A DNA stretch of 64,000 bases, from assembly GCA_013361955.1 (NCBI GenBank), contig JABFXA010000047.1, positions 18,207 through 82,206 on the forward strand, in the 5' to 3' direction. The translations under genes and the position numbers were made by a program. A model generated the notes under the pieces. That model was not told where the DNA came from, searched no databases, and saw only the letters and a program-made list of their open reading frames with translations. Source of the stretch: Nocardioidaceae bacterium (lineage in GTDB: Bacteria; Actinomycetota; Actinomycetes; Propionibacteriales; Nocardioidaceae). Positions 10,412-20,360 of this stretch are shown one piece after another. Positions within the stretch are counted from its first letter, which is position 1, and each line of letters starts with the position of its first letter.

Positions 10412-11659
10412 GTGACGGTCCAGCCCCGGCCCCTCACCGGACGACTCGACCAGTCGTCGATGAGGCGGGCCAACCTCGCGCTGATCCTTCGCCACCTCCA
10501 GCGGGCCGGCAGTGGCACGCGCTCCCGCATCGCGCTCGAGACCGGGCTCTCGAAGGCGACCCTGTCGAACCTCGTCGTGGAGCTCATCGATCGGCATCTC
10601 GTGCGCGAGGACGGTCCCGACCGGGGCGGAGGCGTCGGCCGTCCCGGCTTGACCGTCTCGCTGGACGGCCGGGCGGTGGCCGGCGTCGGCGTCGAGATCG
10701 ACAGCGAGTACGCGGCCGTCAGCGCTGTCGATCTGCAAGGGACGGTGATCCGCGAGACGGAGGCGCCGGTCGATGTCGTCGCTCTCGGCCCCGAGGCCAC
10801 GCTGGACCGGGTGGCCCGGCTGATCGGCAGGACGGTGCTGTCTCTCACAGAGGCGCGGGTCCACGTCGCCGGGATCACGGTCTCGGCGCCGGGCGTCATC
10901 GACTACACCACGGGGACCCTCCGCTTCGCGCCCAACCTCGGCTGGCGTGACATCCCGCTCGTCGAACGGCTGACGGACCGCTTCAGCCAACCGTTCCCGC
11001 AGATCGCCCTGGAGAACGACGCCAAGCTCGCCGCCATCGCGGAGTACGCCTCGGGCTACCAGCAGCAGGGAGTCGAGGACCTCGTGTACCTCGCCGGCCA
11101 GGCCGGTATCGGCGCCGGAATCGTCGCCAACGGGCAGCTGGTGAGGGGCTGGTCCGGCTTCTCCGGGGAGGTGGGGCACCTGCCCCTCGACCCCACGGGA
11201 CGGCCCTGCGCCTGCGGACGCACCGGGTGCTGGGAGGGACTCATCGGCCTCAGGGCCCTGCTTCGCCGAGCCGCCGACGACTCCGACCCGATCCACGACC
11301 CGAGGCGCCTCCTCGAGGACCGGCTCACGGAGCTCCACGAAAGGGCCGTGGCTGGTGACGCGCGAGTGCTGGAGGCGATCCACGACGTGGCGACCGACCT
11401 GTCCCGCGGGATGTCCATCGTGGTCGACGTGCTCAATCCCGAGGTCGTCGTCCTGGGCGGCTACTTCGCCATCCTGGGTGACCTGATGCTCGAGCCCGTG
11501 CGCGCCGGCCTCGCGACCCGACGCATGGACGACGGCAGCGCTGTACGAGTCGAGCCCTCGCGCCTCGGCATGACGTCGACGTCCCTCGGCGGCGCGATCG
11601 CGGCCCTCGAGGAGGTCTTCAGGGACCCCCTCCTGGTCCCCGTCCAGGCTCGTGGTTGA
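10412..11659 (+). CDS. ROK family transcriptional regulator
   Basis: N-terminal HTH (MRRANLALILRHLQRAGSGTRSRIALETGLSKATLSNLV); ROK Zn motif CACGRTGCWEGLIG; AGGAGG precedes GTG at 10412. Confidence 0.9.
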   Translation: MTVQPRPLTGRLDQSSMRRANLALILRHLQRAGSGTRSRIALETGLSKATLSNLVVELIDRHLVREDGPDRGGGVGRPGLTVSLDGRAVAGVGVEIDSEYAAVSAVDLQGTVIRETEAPVDVVALGPEATLDRVARLIGRTVLSLTEARVHVAGITVSAPGVIDYTTGTLRFAPNLGWRDIPLVERLTDRFSQPFPQIALENDAKLAAIAEYASGYQQQGVEDLVYLAGQAGIGAGIVANGQLVRGWSGFSGEVGHLPLDPTGRPCACGRTGCWEGLIGLRALLRRAADDSDPIHDPRRLLEDRLTELHERAVAGDARVLEAIHDVATDLSRGMSIVVDVLNPEVVVLGGYFAILGDLMLEPVRAGLATRRMDDGSAVRVEPSRLGMTSTSLGGAIAALEEVFRDPLLVPVQARG

Positions 11660-11832
11660 AGGCGCCTGTCGCAGCCTGCTGCCACAGGACGAGGAAGCGA
11701 GCAGCGATCGGCGACTCCCCGCACCCTCCCGTACCTGGCGGGGACAACGGTTTCGCAGGCGAGGTCAGGGGCACCATCGTGGTCAGGTCGTTGCGGTGAG
11801 GGCCGCACCGACGCGGAGCCGGAGGTGGAACC

Positions 11833-11970
11833 GTGCCCGTCTTGGTGGTGCCCGGTGAGGGCAGCGAGTCTGACGCGGCACTGTTCGTGGTGGTCGGCGG
11901 TGTCCTGGCCCTGGCGGTGGTGATCCTCGCGGTCGGCTACTTCCTCTGGTTCCGGACACCGCGACGCTGA
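11833..11970 (+). CDS. 45-aa predicted membrane protein
   Basis: GTG start; MPVLVVPGEGSESDAALFVVVGGVLALAVVILAVGYFLWFRTPRR, one TM helix; preceded by GGAGG. Confidence 0.35.
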   Translation: MPVLVVPGEGSESDAALFVVVGGVLALAVVILAVGYFLWFRTPRR

Positions 11971-12287
11971 CCAGGACGGATCCCGGGATCACGAAGGGCC
12001 ACGGGTCACGTGCGATGGCTGCTGGTGACACTCTTCCTGATGGGCGCTGCGTTCCTGGCTGCCGTGGTCGTCTACGGCCTGGTGGTGATGTGTCGCAGCT
12101 GCGAGAGACGCGGGTGGAAGGTGAAGGGCCTTTCGTCCGGGAGGAGCTCGGTCACGAACGTCCCGACGCCTGAGTGTGTCGCTGGGTGCGACAGCCCGGG
12201 CGTCCTGATGGTCGCGGTCGCCATCCGGGCATGCGGCCACCCACATGACTGACGTCCGCTCATGGACGGTCACTAGGGTCTGGGCCT

Positions 12288-12716
12288 GTGCCAGATGTCA
12301 AGCAAGTCCAGGTCACCTTCGACTGCGCCGAGCCCGAGCTCGTCGCTCGGTTCTGGTGCGAGGTACTGGGGTACGTCGTCCCGCCGGTCCCCGAGGGGTT
12401 CTCCACGTGGGACGGGTTCCGGCATTCGTTGCCGCCCGAGGAGCAGGGTGCGTGGTTCGCCTGCGTCGATCCGACGGGCGTGGGTCCGCGACTGTTCTTC
12501 CAGCGCGTGCCCGAAGGCAAGGTGGCCAAGAACCGGGTACACCTCGATGTTCGGGTCGGAACCGGCCTCGAGGGCGAGGAGCGGCTGGCCGCACTCGAGG
12601 CCGAGTGCGCGCGGCTGGTCCCGTTCGGTGCCACCCGGGTGCGACTGCTGTACGACGGCACCGACTCGTGCATCGTGATGCAGGACATCGAGGGCAACGA
12701 GTTCTGTCTCGACTGA
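12288..12716 (+). CDS. VOC/glyoxalase-like family protein
   Basis: KQVQVTFDCAEPELVARFWCEVLGYVV...CIVMQDIEGNEFCLD. Confidence 0.85.
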   Translation: MPDVKQVQVTFDCAEPELVARFWCEVLGYVVPPVPEGFSTWDGFRHSLPPEEQGAWFACVDPTGVGPRLFFQRVPEGKVAKNRVHLDVRVGTGLEGEERLAALEAECARLVPFGATRVRLLYDGTDSCIVMQDIEGNEFCLD

Positions 12717-12834
12717 GGAAGCCTGCCGAGCGCTCATCGACGGATCCGCGTGTTCGGCCCGAGCCGTTCGCGGCGGTACGCCGTACCTCCCGGGGGGTCA
12801 TGCTCCTGTCCTGCTCACCCTCGGGATCGGCCTG

Positions 12835-13269
12835 TCAGCCCTCCGCGGAGGTCGACCATCGCAGTCTTTGCTGCAGCAGGACGTCCAGGGCGACGGATTC
12901 GCCGTCGCGGGCACCTTGCCCTGTTTGAAGCGGCGGAGAGGAGGCATGGACCGGTACTCTGCGCCAGCGGCCGAAGCGCTGCGGCGCCACGACGAGGACG
13001 TAGTAGCCGCCGTCCAACCCGACGCCGACCGAACGGTCGCGTCGCAGGTACCAGCCGACGACGCCCGTCCGATATCGGCTACGTCCCGACCACGGGCGAG
13101 CCGTCAGCTCCTCGGTCGCGAGACCTGCCCGCGTCGCCTGCGCGACGAACCGATCGATCAACAGCTGCGCCTCCCCCGACTCCTGCTCGCGGCGTCGCTG
13201 CTCCGCCTCGAAGTGGTAGCGCGCCCGTTCGGCGCGTTCCTCCCGACGCTTGGCTGGATCCTCGCCCAT
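12835..13269 (-). CDS. hypothetical protein
   Basis: AGGAGG RBS before the ATG at 13269; MGEDPAKRREERAERARYHFEAEQRRREQESGEAQLLIDRFVAQATRAGLATEELTARPW; actinobacterial codon bias. Confidence 0.5.
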   Translation of the reverse strand: MGEDPAKRREERAERARYHFEAEQRRREQESGEAQLLIDRFVAQATRAGLATEELTARPWSGRSRYRTGVVGWYLRRDRSVGVGLDGGYYVLVVAPQRFGRWRRVPVHASSPPLQTGQGARDGESVALDVLLQQRLRWSTSAEG

Positions 13270-13507
13270 CGCTACCTCCTTCTCGGGCCACGCCCCGGGT
13301 TGGTGCCAACACTTCCATCGTCGCTCCGAGCAGTGCTGCTGGTCTGACGTCGCTCCACCTGTCGGCGGCATGTCCCGCCGCCGCGGAGGTCGGTATCGGC
13401 TGCATTCAGGCCCGCTCGGCCTCCCTGCCACATGTCAGCAGTTGCTCAGAAGCCCGGACCCGCCAAGGCCATCCAGGACCTACCTCCGGCAGGGCAGGTT
13501 CGGAGCC

Positions 13508-13750
13508 TTACTCGCGTGTCGTTCGAGTCAGCCTCCAACGCGAGACGTGGAACGCCGATACGGCCGCGATGGGAGTTCCGAAGAGCAGGACGAGCGTTTC
13601 CAACGGACTCACGTCGACGCCAGCCACCAAGAGCACCACGAGAACAGCCAGGGCGATACCACCAAGGCCGGCGGTCACCACCGCAGCACGGTGCGGCGGG
13701 CGGATGAGCCAACCGAGGACGAGGCCGATCGGGAAGATGAGAATGGCCAC
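13508..13750 (-). CDS. small membrane protein (80 aa)
   Basis: Three hydrophobic segments: MAILIFPIGLVLGWLI...LVVLLVAGVDVSPLETLVLLFGTPIAAV. Confidence 0.5.
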   Translation of the reverse strand: MAILIFPIGLVLGWLIRPPHRAAVVTAGLGGIALAVLVVLLVAGVDVSPLETLVLLFGTPIAAVSAFHVSRWRLTRTTRE

Positions 13751-13979
13751 GTGACCTCCTACGACGGGGCACCGGGTGAGCCGAGCTCGTTGAGCCGGCG
13801 GCGAAGCCGCTCACCATCACACCCGACTTCGCGCCCATCCACCACGTGCCCTGCCTCCCTGGCAACCGCGCGCATGGCGGCATGCGCGGACGTCGATCCG
13901 ACGGGCCGCCAGAAAGCACACCACCCATCTCGCGCAGTTCGGGACGCATTCTGTCCGGAACCACTCCTAGGCTGGGGTC

Positions 13980-14339
13980 ATGGCTATCGCTCGGTTTCCG
14001 GTGGTCGTCCTCGACTGCCCTGACCCCAGAACATTGGCCGACTTCTACAGTGCCCTGCTCGGCTGGAAGATCGAAAGGAGCGACGACGACTGGTGTTCGA
14101 TTCGAGCCGACTACGGCGACTCGCTGGCCTTCCAGAGAGTCGACTCCTACGCAGCACCACAGTGGCCGAGCCAATCCATTCCGCAGCAGATGCACATCGA
14201 CGTGGACGTCGACGACCTCGACCGGGCCGAGGCCGCTGTGCTCCAGCTCGGCGCTTCCAAGCATGACCACCAACCGGGGACAACCTTTCGGGTCTTCCTC
14301 GACCCGGCCGGACACCCCTTCTGCCTCTGCACCGACTGA
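13980..14339 (+). CDS. VOC/glyoxalase-like family protein
   Basis: FPVVVLDCPDPRTLADFYSALLGWKIE...FRVFLDPAGHPFCLCTD. Confidence 0.85.
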   Translation: MAIARFPVVVLDCPDPRTLADFYSALLGWKIERSDDDWCSIRADYGDSLAFQRVDSYAAPQWPSQSIPQQMHIDVDVDDLDRAEAAVLQLGASKHDHQPGTTFRVFLDPAGHPFCLCTD

Positions 14340-14559
14340 GACATCCCGGTCGCGATCTCGACAGCGACTCGACTGGACCGGACGAGCCGAAGAACAGGTC
14401 TTCTCTCGGCGTCAGCGGAACCGCGGCATGCGCCACCTGCTATCTGGCCAGCAGCAGGGCAGTGCCAAGGTCGGCGTCGCTCGCGCAAGCTGCCGGCCGT
14501 GATACCGGACTTCACCGAGTGCAGGTGGCACCCCAGGACGCCCGTGGAACGATGAGCGG

Positions 14560-15304
14560 ATGAGCGACTTCTCGGGCGAGTGGCGGGCGTGGCACGATGC
14601 CCGCGAGCAGCGACTTCGCGATCCGCAGGGGTGGCTGGCGATCACCGCGATCCACTGGCTGTCCGACCGACCCGAGCGCTTCGACGACGTACCCGGTACG
14701 TGGACCGGTGACGCGGACGGTGCCACCGTCACCCTCGTCGACGCCGAAAGCCTCACGACCGAGACCGCCAGGTTGACCAAGGGCGTCCACCACCTCGGCC
14801 CCCTCGACGGCGTCGGCCTCGCCGTGGCCTTCGACGGTGCCGTCGCCCAGGTTGCCGACCGCGACGGCCGCGTCATCGTGCGCCCGCGTCACCCGGACTC
14901 CCCGAACCTGCGTGCGTACGCCGGCACGCCCTGCTACCCGCCCGACCCGTCCTGGCTGGTTGCGGCCCGCTTCGTCCCCCACCCCGAGCCGACCGACGAC
15001 GCGGTCGGCGAGGTGGTCTTCGACCATGCCGGCGCCGAGCACAGGCTGGTCGCCTGGGACGACGACGACGGCCTCTGGATCCTGTTCCGCGACGCGACGT
15101 CCGGCGTGACGACGTACGCCGCGAGCCGACAGCTGGTCACCCCCGGCGCCGTCACCGGAGGGGGAGGTCTGGATCGACTTCAACCGGGCCCACAACATGC
15201 CGTGCGCGTACACCGACTTCGCGACCTGCCCGCTACCCCCGGTTGGCAACACGCTGCCGTTCGCGGTCGAGGCGGGGGAGAAGGTCCCCGCCCGACGGGC
15301 GTGA
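14560..15304 (+). pseudogene. DUF1684 family protein, apparent +1 frameshift near 15146
   Basis: Frame 1: MSDFSGEWRAWHDAREQRLRDPQGWLAITAIHWL...YAASRQLVTP; resumes one frame over as APSPEGEVWIDFNRAHNMPCAYTDFATCPLPPVGNTLPFAVEAGEKVPARRA*, the characteristic family C-terminus. Confidence 0.78.
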
Positions 15305-15368
15305 CACCGATCGCGGCGGAAGCACGCACGGGCGGCCCACCCAGCCACCCGACGCTGGACGGACGTGG

Positions 15369-16600
15369 TCAGCCGAGCTTGAAGGGGTCTCGAAGCTCGC
15401 CGGTGAGCTCGACGTACACCGACTCGGTCTCCAGGTACTCCTCGACGGCCGCGAGTCCGTTCTCGCGGCCCACGCCGGACTTCCCGAACCCGCCGAAGGG
15501 CATGTCGGGGGCCACGACGCGGTAGGCGTTGACCCAGACGCTGCCGGCCCGGAGCGATCACCGTGGGCTGGATGAACAGCCCACCGAGGTCGGTGGCGGC
15601 CTGGCCGCCGGCGGCGAAGGTGCCGCCTTCCTCGCCGGCCGTCCTGAGGAAGCCGAGGACCTTCTCGTACTGGAGCAGGTTCGCCACCGGTCCCATCTCG
15701 GTGTCGGGGTCCATCGGGTCGCCGAGCCTGATGGTGTTCGCGCGTGCCACGATCTTGGCGATGAGCTCGTCGGCCACACGCTCGTGCACCACGAGCCGCG
15801 ACCCGGCCATGCAGGTCTGTCCGGTCGCCGCGAAGACGCCCGCGACCACGCCGTTCGCGGCCGCGTCGAGGTCGGCGTCGGGGAACACCAGCGGGCAGGA
15901 CTTGCCGCCGCGCTCGAGCGTGGCTCGGTTGACGTTCCCCATCGCGGCCCTGGCGACCGAGACACCGGTGGCCGTGGAGCCGGTGAAGGCGACCTTGTCG
16001 ATGCCGGGGTGGCTGGCCAGTGCCTCACCCGTGGAGCGGTCCCAGCCGGTGACCACGTTGACGACGCCCGGAGGCAGCCCGGCCTGGGTGAGGATCTCGG
16101 CGAACGCGACGGTCGAGCACGGTGAGTGCTCCGACGGCTTCACCACGCAGGTGTTGCCGGCGGCGAGCAGAGGAGCGAGCTTCCAGGTGAACAGCAGCAA
16201 CGGGCTGTTCCACGGGGTGATGCACCCGACGACGCCGACCGGCTCCTTGCGCGTGTAGGCGAAGTAGTTGGGGTTCGCGAGCAGGACGGTGGATCCCTCC
16301 AGCTTGTCCGCAATGCCGGAGGAGTAGTTGAACCACGAGGACAGGCCGGCCATCTGGCCGCTCATCTCGCGCATCAGCTTCCCGGAGTCGCTCACCTCGA
16401 GCCGCGCCAGGCGCTCGGCGTTCGCGTCCAGGGCATCCCCGCAGGACGGCCGCGCGCCGGAACCCCGTCATCGAGCCCCACTCGCCGTCGGTCGCCGCCC
16501 GCGCAGCAGCGACCGCCGCGTCGACGTCCTGGGGGTTGCCGTCAGCCACCCGGGCCCACGCCTGCCCGATGTAGGGGTTCGCGCGGTCTCGTCCGGATGT
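15369..16600 (-). pseudogene. aldehyde dehydrogenase family pseudogene (N-terminal truncation, frameshift, internal deletion)
   Basis: Fragments in different frames: NPYIGQAWARVADGNPQDVDAAVAAARAATDGEWGSMTGFRRAAVLR / GDALDANAERLARLEVSDSGKLMREMSGQ...TGQTCMAGSRLVVH...GLFIQPTVIA / RAGSVWVNAYRVVAPDMPFGGFGKSGVGRENGLAAVEEYLETESVYVELTGELRDPFKLG*. Confidence 0.85.
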
Positions 16601-16629
16601 CGTGCCGCGCCCGCCTTGCTCGCCCGCCC

Positions 16630-18213
16630 TCACTCGGGGAGGTTCGCCCGCAGGAACCGCACTTCCTCCTGGTCGAGTCGGGCCTGCACCTGGCGCAGCA
16701 CGATGTCGTCGATGCGCTGCTGGTCGCGCAGCTCGAGCAGCGCCTCGCGTCGCCGGGCGAGGAGGGCGAGTGAGAGGCTTCGGTACTGGTCGTCGTGCTG
16801 GATGACGGGGTCGCCCTCCGCGCCGTCGGCCGCCAGGAGCTTGCGCTGCTTGTCCAGCTCGTGCCGCACTCGTTCGACCACCATCGTGCCGCTGCCGAGC
16901 TCGCGGGCCGTGGTGTCGAGGGCCTCGACTGCTGCGTCGAGGGTGTACTCGTCGGCGAAGTGCAGCTCCTCGGCGACCGAGGTGTCGACCGGCAGCCGTG
17001 CGAAACGCACGACCGACGGGAGCAGGAGCGCCTGGAGAAGGGTCAGCACGATCACGCCGCACGCGATCAGCACGATCAGGTCCCGGTCGGGGAACGGGGC
17101 GCCGGAGTCGAGGGTGTGCGGCACGGCGAGGACGGCGGCGAGAGACACGGCGCCGCGGAAACCGGCCACCGCGCTCACCGTGCGCTGCCGTGCCGGGACG
17201 CGGCGCAGCCGCTGGGCGGGGCGCCGATCGAGGAGCCGGATGACGTACGGCGTGGTGTAGGTCCACGCCCATCGCACGCCGATGACCACGGCGGCGACGA
17301 CGAGGACGTCGACCAGCGCGCGAAGCGTGGTGGTGCTGTCCAGACCGCGGAAGGCGGTCTGCGCCGAGATTCCCACCAGCACGAACAGCGCGCTGCTGAG
17401 CACCGTGGTGGACAGCGCCCAGAACGGGATCACGATCTGCCGGGTCACCGCCCCCGTGATGCGTGGCGTCACCTGGCTCATGAACAGCCCGCAGACCACC
17501 ACGGCCAGTACGCCGGAGGCGTGCACGGCATCGGCCAGCAGGAACGCCGCGAACGGGGTCACCAGCATCGCGATGCTCTCCAGCATCGGATCGTCCATCC
17601 GCCGGCGCAGCTGCCAGCTGACCAACCCGATCAGCGCGCCGGCCAGCACGCCTGCGCCGTACGCCCACACCAGCAGCCAGGTCACGTGCCAGCCGGTGAG
17701 GTCTTCCTCGCCGACCGTGACGCCGACGGCCAGCCCGTAGATGACGAGGGCGGTGCCGTCGTTGACCAGGCTCTCGGCGCGCAGCACGGTGACCGTGCGG
17801 CGCGGCAGGTCGCGGGCCAGGACGCCGACCGCGGTCGCGTCGGTCGGCGCGAGCGCGGCGCCGAGGACCCACGCCGGCCCCCATGCGAGGCCGAGCCCGT
17901 GCGCGGCGGCGGCGACCGCGGCAGCGGTGACGGCGACCAGCGCGGTGCTGGTGAGGACGACGATCCGCAGGTTGTTGCGGATCTCCCGCAGCGAGGTCGT
18001 CAGGCTCTCCCAGTACAGCAACGCGGGCAGGAACACCAGCAGCACCGCCTCCGGCGGCAGTTGGGCCTGCCGCAGGTGCGGGACGAACCCCACCAGCAGC
18101 CCGACCCCCACGAGCAGGATGGCCGGCGCGATCGGGTAGCGGCGCGCGAGGGCGCCGCACGCGACCAGGGCGACACCGAGCAAGACCACCATCTCGAGTC
18201 CAAGCACGAGCAC
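16630..18213 (-). CDS. Na+/H+ antiporter (CPA1 family)
   Basis: ALLYWESLTTSLREIRNNLR, LGAALAPTDATAVGVLARDL, ESLVNDGTALVIYG, GFRGAVSLAAVLAVP; about 12 TM segments. Start codon uncertain. Confidence 0.88.
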   Translation of the reverse strand: MLVLGLEMVVLLGVALVACGALARRYPIAPAILLVGVGLLVGFVPHLRQAQLPPEAVLLVFLPALLYWESLTTSLREIRNNLRIVVLTSTALVAVTAAAVAAAAHGLGLAWGPAWVLGAALAPTDATAVGVLARDLPRRTVTVLRAESLVNDGTALVIYGLAVGVTVGEEDLTGWHVTWLLVWAYGAGVLAGALIGLVSWQLRRRMDDPMLESIAMLVTPFAAFLLADAVHASGVLAVVVCGLFMSQVTPRITGAVTRQIVIPFWALSTTVLSSALFVLVGISAQTAFRGLDSTTTLRALVDVLVVAAVVIGVRWAWTYTTPYVIRLLDRRPAQRLRRVPARQRTVSAVAGFRGAVSLAAVLAVPHTLDSGAPFPDRDLIVLIACGVIVLTLLQALLLPSVVRFARLPVDTSVAEELHFADEYTLDAAVEALDTTARELGSGTMVVERVRHELDKQRKLLAADGAEGDPVIQHDDQYRSLSLALLARRREALLELRDQQRIDDIVLRQVQARLDQEEVRFLRANLPE

Positions 18214-18419
18214 ATCGTGACCAGCAACCGGCCGTCTGCGCCACGCCCGGCGCCGATCTGCCGACGCAGGCGGGCCTGCCGGTGCGAGCGCCTCGAGGGT
18301 GGGCGCGATCAGTGCGACGAGCGGTCGGTCTGTGACGAGCGGTCGGTGACGCTCGGGGCGACGGACGTCGCGGCATGCTGGACCTGCAGGCGACCAGCTG
18401 AGTCGACAGGAGATCCGAC

Positions 18420-19091
18420 ATGTCCGAGGAGAGCACCCCTGCTGCACCCACCACCTATCCCGCCCGGCTCGAGGTCGACTACACGGTCGAGCGCAATCGT
18501 GTGACGACGGCGTTCCGGCTCGTGCTGGTCATCCCCATCGCCATCGTGTACAGCGTCCTCACCGCGGGCGCCACCACCACCACGACGTACGTCGAGACCG
18601 GCACGACCGCGAGCAAGACCGTCAGCACGACGAGCGGTGGCATCGTGGCCGGGTTGTTCTTCGCCACGCTCCTGATGGTTCTCCTCCGGCAGCGCTACCC
18701 ACGCTGGTGGTTCGACTTCGCGCGAGAGCTCACCAGGTTCGCCGCCCGCATCGGCGCCTACGTCGTGCTGCTCACCGACGAGTACCCGTCAACGGTCGAC
18801 GAGCAGAAGGTCCATCTCGACATCGACTACCCCACCGTCGAGCGTGACCTGAACCGGTGGCTGCCACTCGTCAAGTGGTTCCTCGCGATTCCGCACTACA
18901 TCGTGCTGTTCTTCCTGTCGATCGGCGCCTTCTTCGTGGTCATCGTTGCCTGGTTCGCGGTCCTGTTCACCGGCCACTACCCGCGCGGGCTGTTCAACTT
19001 CGTGGTCGGCGTGGGCCGCTGGGCACTGCGAGTCAACGCCTACGCGTTCCTGCTCGTCACCGACAAGTACCCACCGTTCTCGCTCGACTGA
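18420..19091 (+). CDS. DUF4389 family membrane protein
   Basis: YPARLEVDYTVERNRVTTAFRLVLVIP...RNRWLP-type LNRWLPLVKWFLAIPHYIVLFFLSIGAFFVVIVAWFAVLFTGHYPRGLFNFVVGVGRWALRVNAYAFLLVTDKYPPF. Confidence 0.8.
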   Translation: MSEESTPAAPTTYPARLEVDYTVERNRVTTAFRLVLVIPIAIVYSVLTAGATTTTTYVETGTTASKTVSTTSGGIVAGLFFATLLMVLLRQRYPRWWFDFARELTRFAARIGAYVVLLTDEYPSTVDEQKVHLDIDYPTVERDLNRWLPLVKWFLAIPHYIVLFFLSIGAFFVVIVAWFAVLFTGHYPRGLFNFVVGVGRWALRVNAYAFLLVTDKYPPFSLD

Positions 19092-19346
19092 GTCCCGAAC
19101 GAGTCCGGCCCTCGTCGTGAGGGCGCCCTGGGCCGTTCGCGGCGGTGAGGCTCGTCGCGAGACGCCCACATGAATGCGCGGAGCCTTGACGTGCGTGGTG
19201 TGGTCAACGCGAGCTTCGAACGGCGTGGGCGCGGTCATCCCGAACACGAGGGCAAGGGCGGCGTGGGGGTCTCCGCCGACGGACTTGTCGGCCTTCATCG
19301 CGCGGCCAGAGTGGGGGAGTGTTCTGCCGGCCTCTGCGGGGCCCTG

Positions 19347-19374
19347 GATTATGCAGGCAGATGCCTGCATAATC
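19347..19374. promoter_or_regulatory. 28-bp perfect palindrome, candidate ArsR operator
   Basis: GATTATGCAGGCA-GA-TGCCTGCATAATC, 13-bp arms, ending 6 bp before the likely GTG start of the ArsR-SRPBCC gene. Confidence 0.7.
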
Positions 19375-19380
19375 GGGGGC

Positions 19381-20208
19381 GTGGGACCAGACATGGTTTT
19401 CAAGGCGCTGGCGGACCCTGGCCGGCGGCGGCTCCTGGACATGCTTCATGAGCGTGCCGGGCTGACGCTCGGCGAGCTCTGCGATGGGCTCGACATGCGC
19501 CGTCAGTCGGTCAGCCAGCACCTTGAGCTCCTCGAGGCAGCCGATCTCGTCACCTCGGTGCGTGACGGCCGCCGCAAGCTCCACTACCTGAACCCCGTGC
19601 CGCTGCACCAGATACAGACCCGCTGGATCTGGAAGTTCGAGGAGACGTATCTCGCGGCGCTGGACACGATCAAGAACCGCGCGGAGGCAAGTGCGATGTC
19701 CGAAACCGTCAACACAGGGGAAGTCCCTGACTACGTCTACACGACCTACATCCGGGCCACGGCGGAGGAGGTGTGGCACGCTCTCACCGACCCGGACGTC
19801 ACCGCGAGGTTCTGGGGGCATTCGCAGGTCTCCGACTGGCGCGTCGGCAGTCGAGTCGAGCACGTGCGGGTCGATGGTTCGGGCATCGCTGACGCGGCCG
19901 GAACCGTGCTGGAGGTCGATCCTCCGCGCCGGTTGTCGTTCGGCTTCGGGGACCCGGGCGACGCCGCGGATCCCACGGCTGAACAAAGCGTGGTGACGTT
20001 CGAGATCGAGCCGTATCGCGACATCGTCAGGCTCACCCTCACTCAGTCGCGGTTCCGGTCGTCGGCCGATCGGGAAACGGCCGGGGAGGGTTGGCCGACA
20101 GTGTTCGCCAACCTCAAGACGCTCCTCGAGACGGGCGACGTGCTGCCTACACCGCCCTGGGAGTTCCATGCCGACGAGCGCGCAGCTCACATGGCGAAGC
20201 ACAGATAG
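19381..20208 (+). CDS. ArsR-type HTH fused to an SRPBCC (AHSA1-like) domain
   Basis: MVFKALADPGRRRLLDMLHERAGLTLGELCDGLDMRRQSVSQHLELLEAADLV, then TYIRATAEEVWHALTDPDVTARFWGH...ANLKTLLETG. Confidence 0.86.
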   Translation: MGPDMVFKALADPGRRRLLDMLHERAGLTLGELCDGLDMRRQSVSQHLELLEAADLVTSVRDGRRKLHYLNPVPLHQIQTRWIWKFEETYLAALDTIKNRAEASAMSETVNTGEVPDYVYTTYIRATAEEVWHALTDPDVTARFWGHSQVSDWRVGSRVEHVRVDGSGIADAAGTVLEVDPPRRLSFGFGDPGDAADPTAEQSVVTFEIEPYRDIVRLTLTQSRFRSSADRETAGEGWPTVFANLKTLLETGDVLPTPPWEFHADERAAHMAKHR

Positions 20209-20360
20209 CAGAGCGCCTGGACGGCGGCGCGCGAATCCAGTGCTGCGCGGACCGACCTCATGCTCGAAACCCCCGATCGCGGCGGTAGGACGCATCCTCT
20301 CGGCCGCGCGGGCCGCGGCGGATCGGCACCCGGCGGCCAGAAGTGTGGGCGGTGCTGGGC

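Noticed and set aside
12750-13754. 334-aa plus-strand ORF
   Set aside because: Low-complexity Arg/Pro/Ser translation overlapping two better-supported minus-strand genes (12835-13269, 13508-13750)
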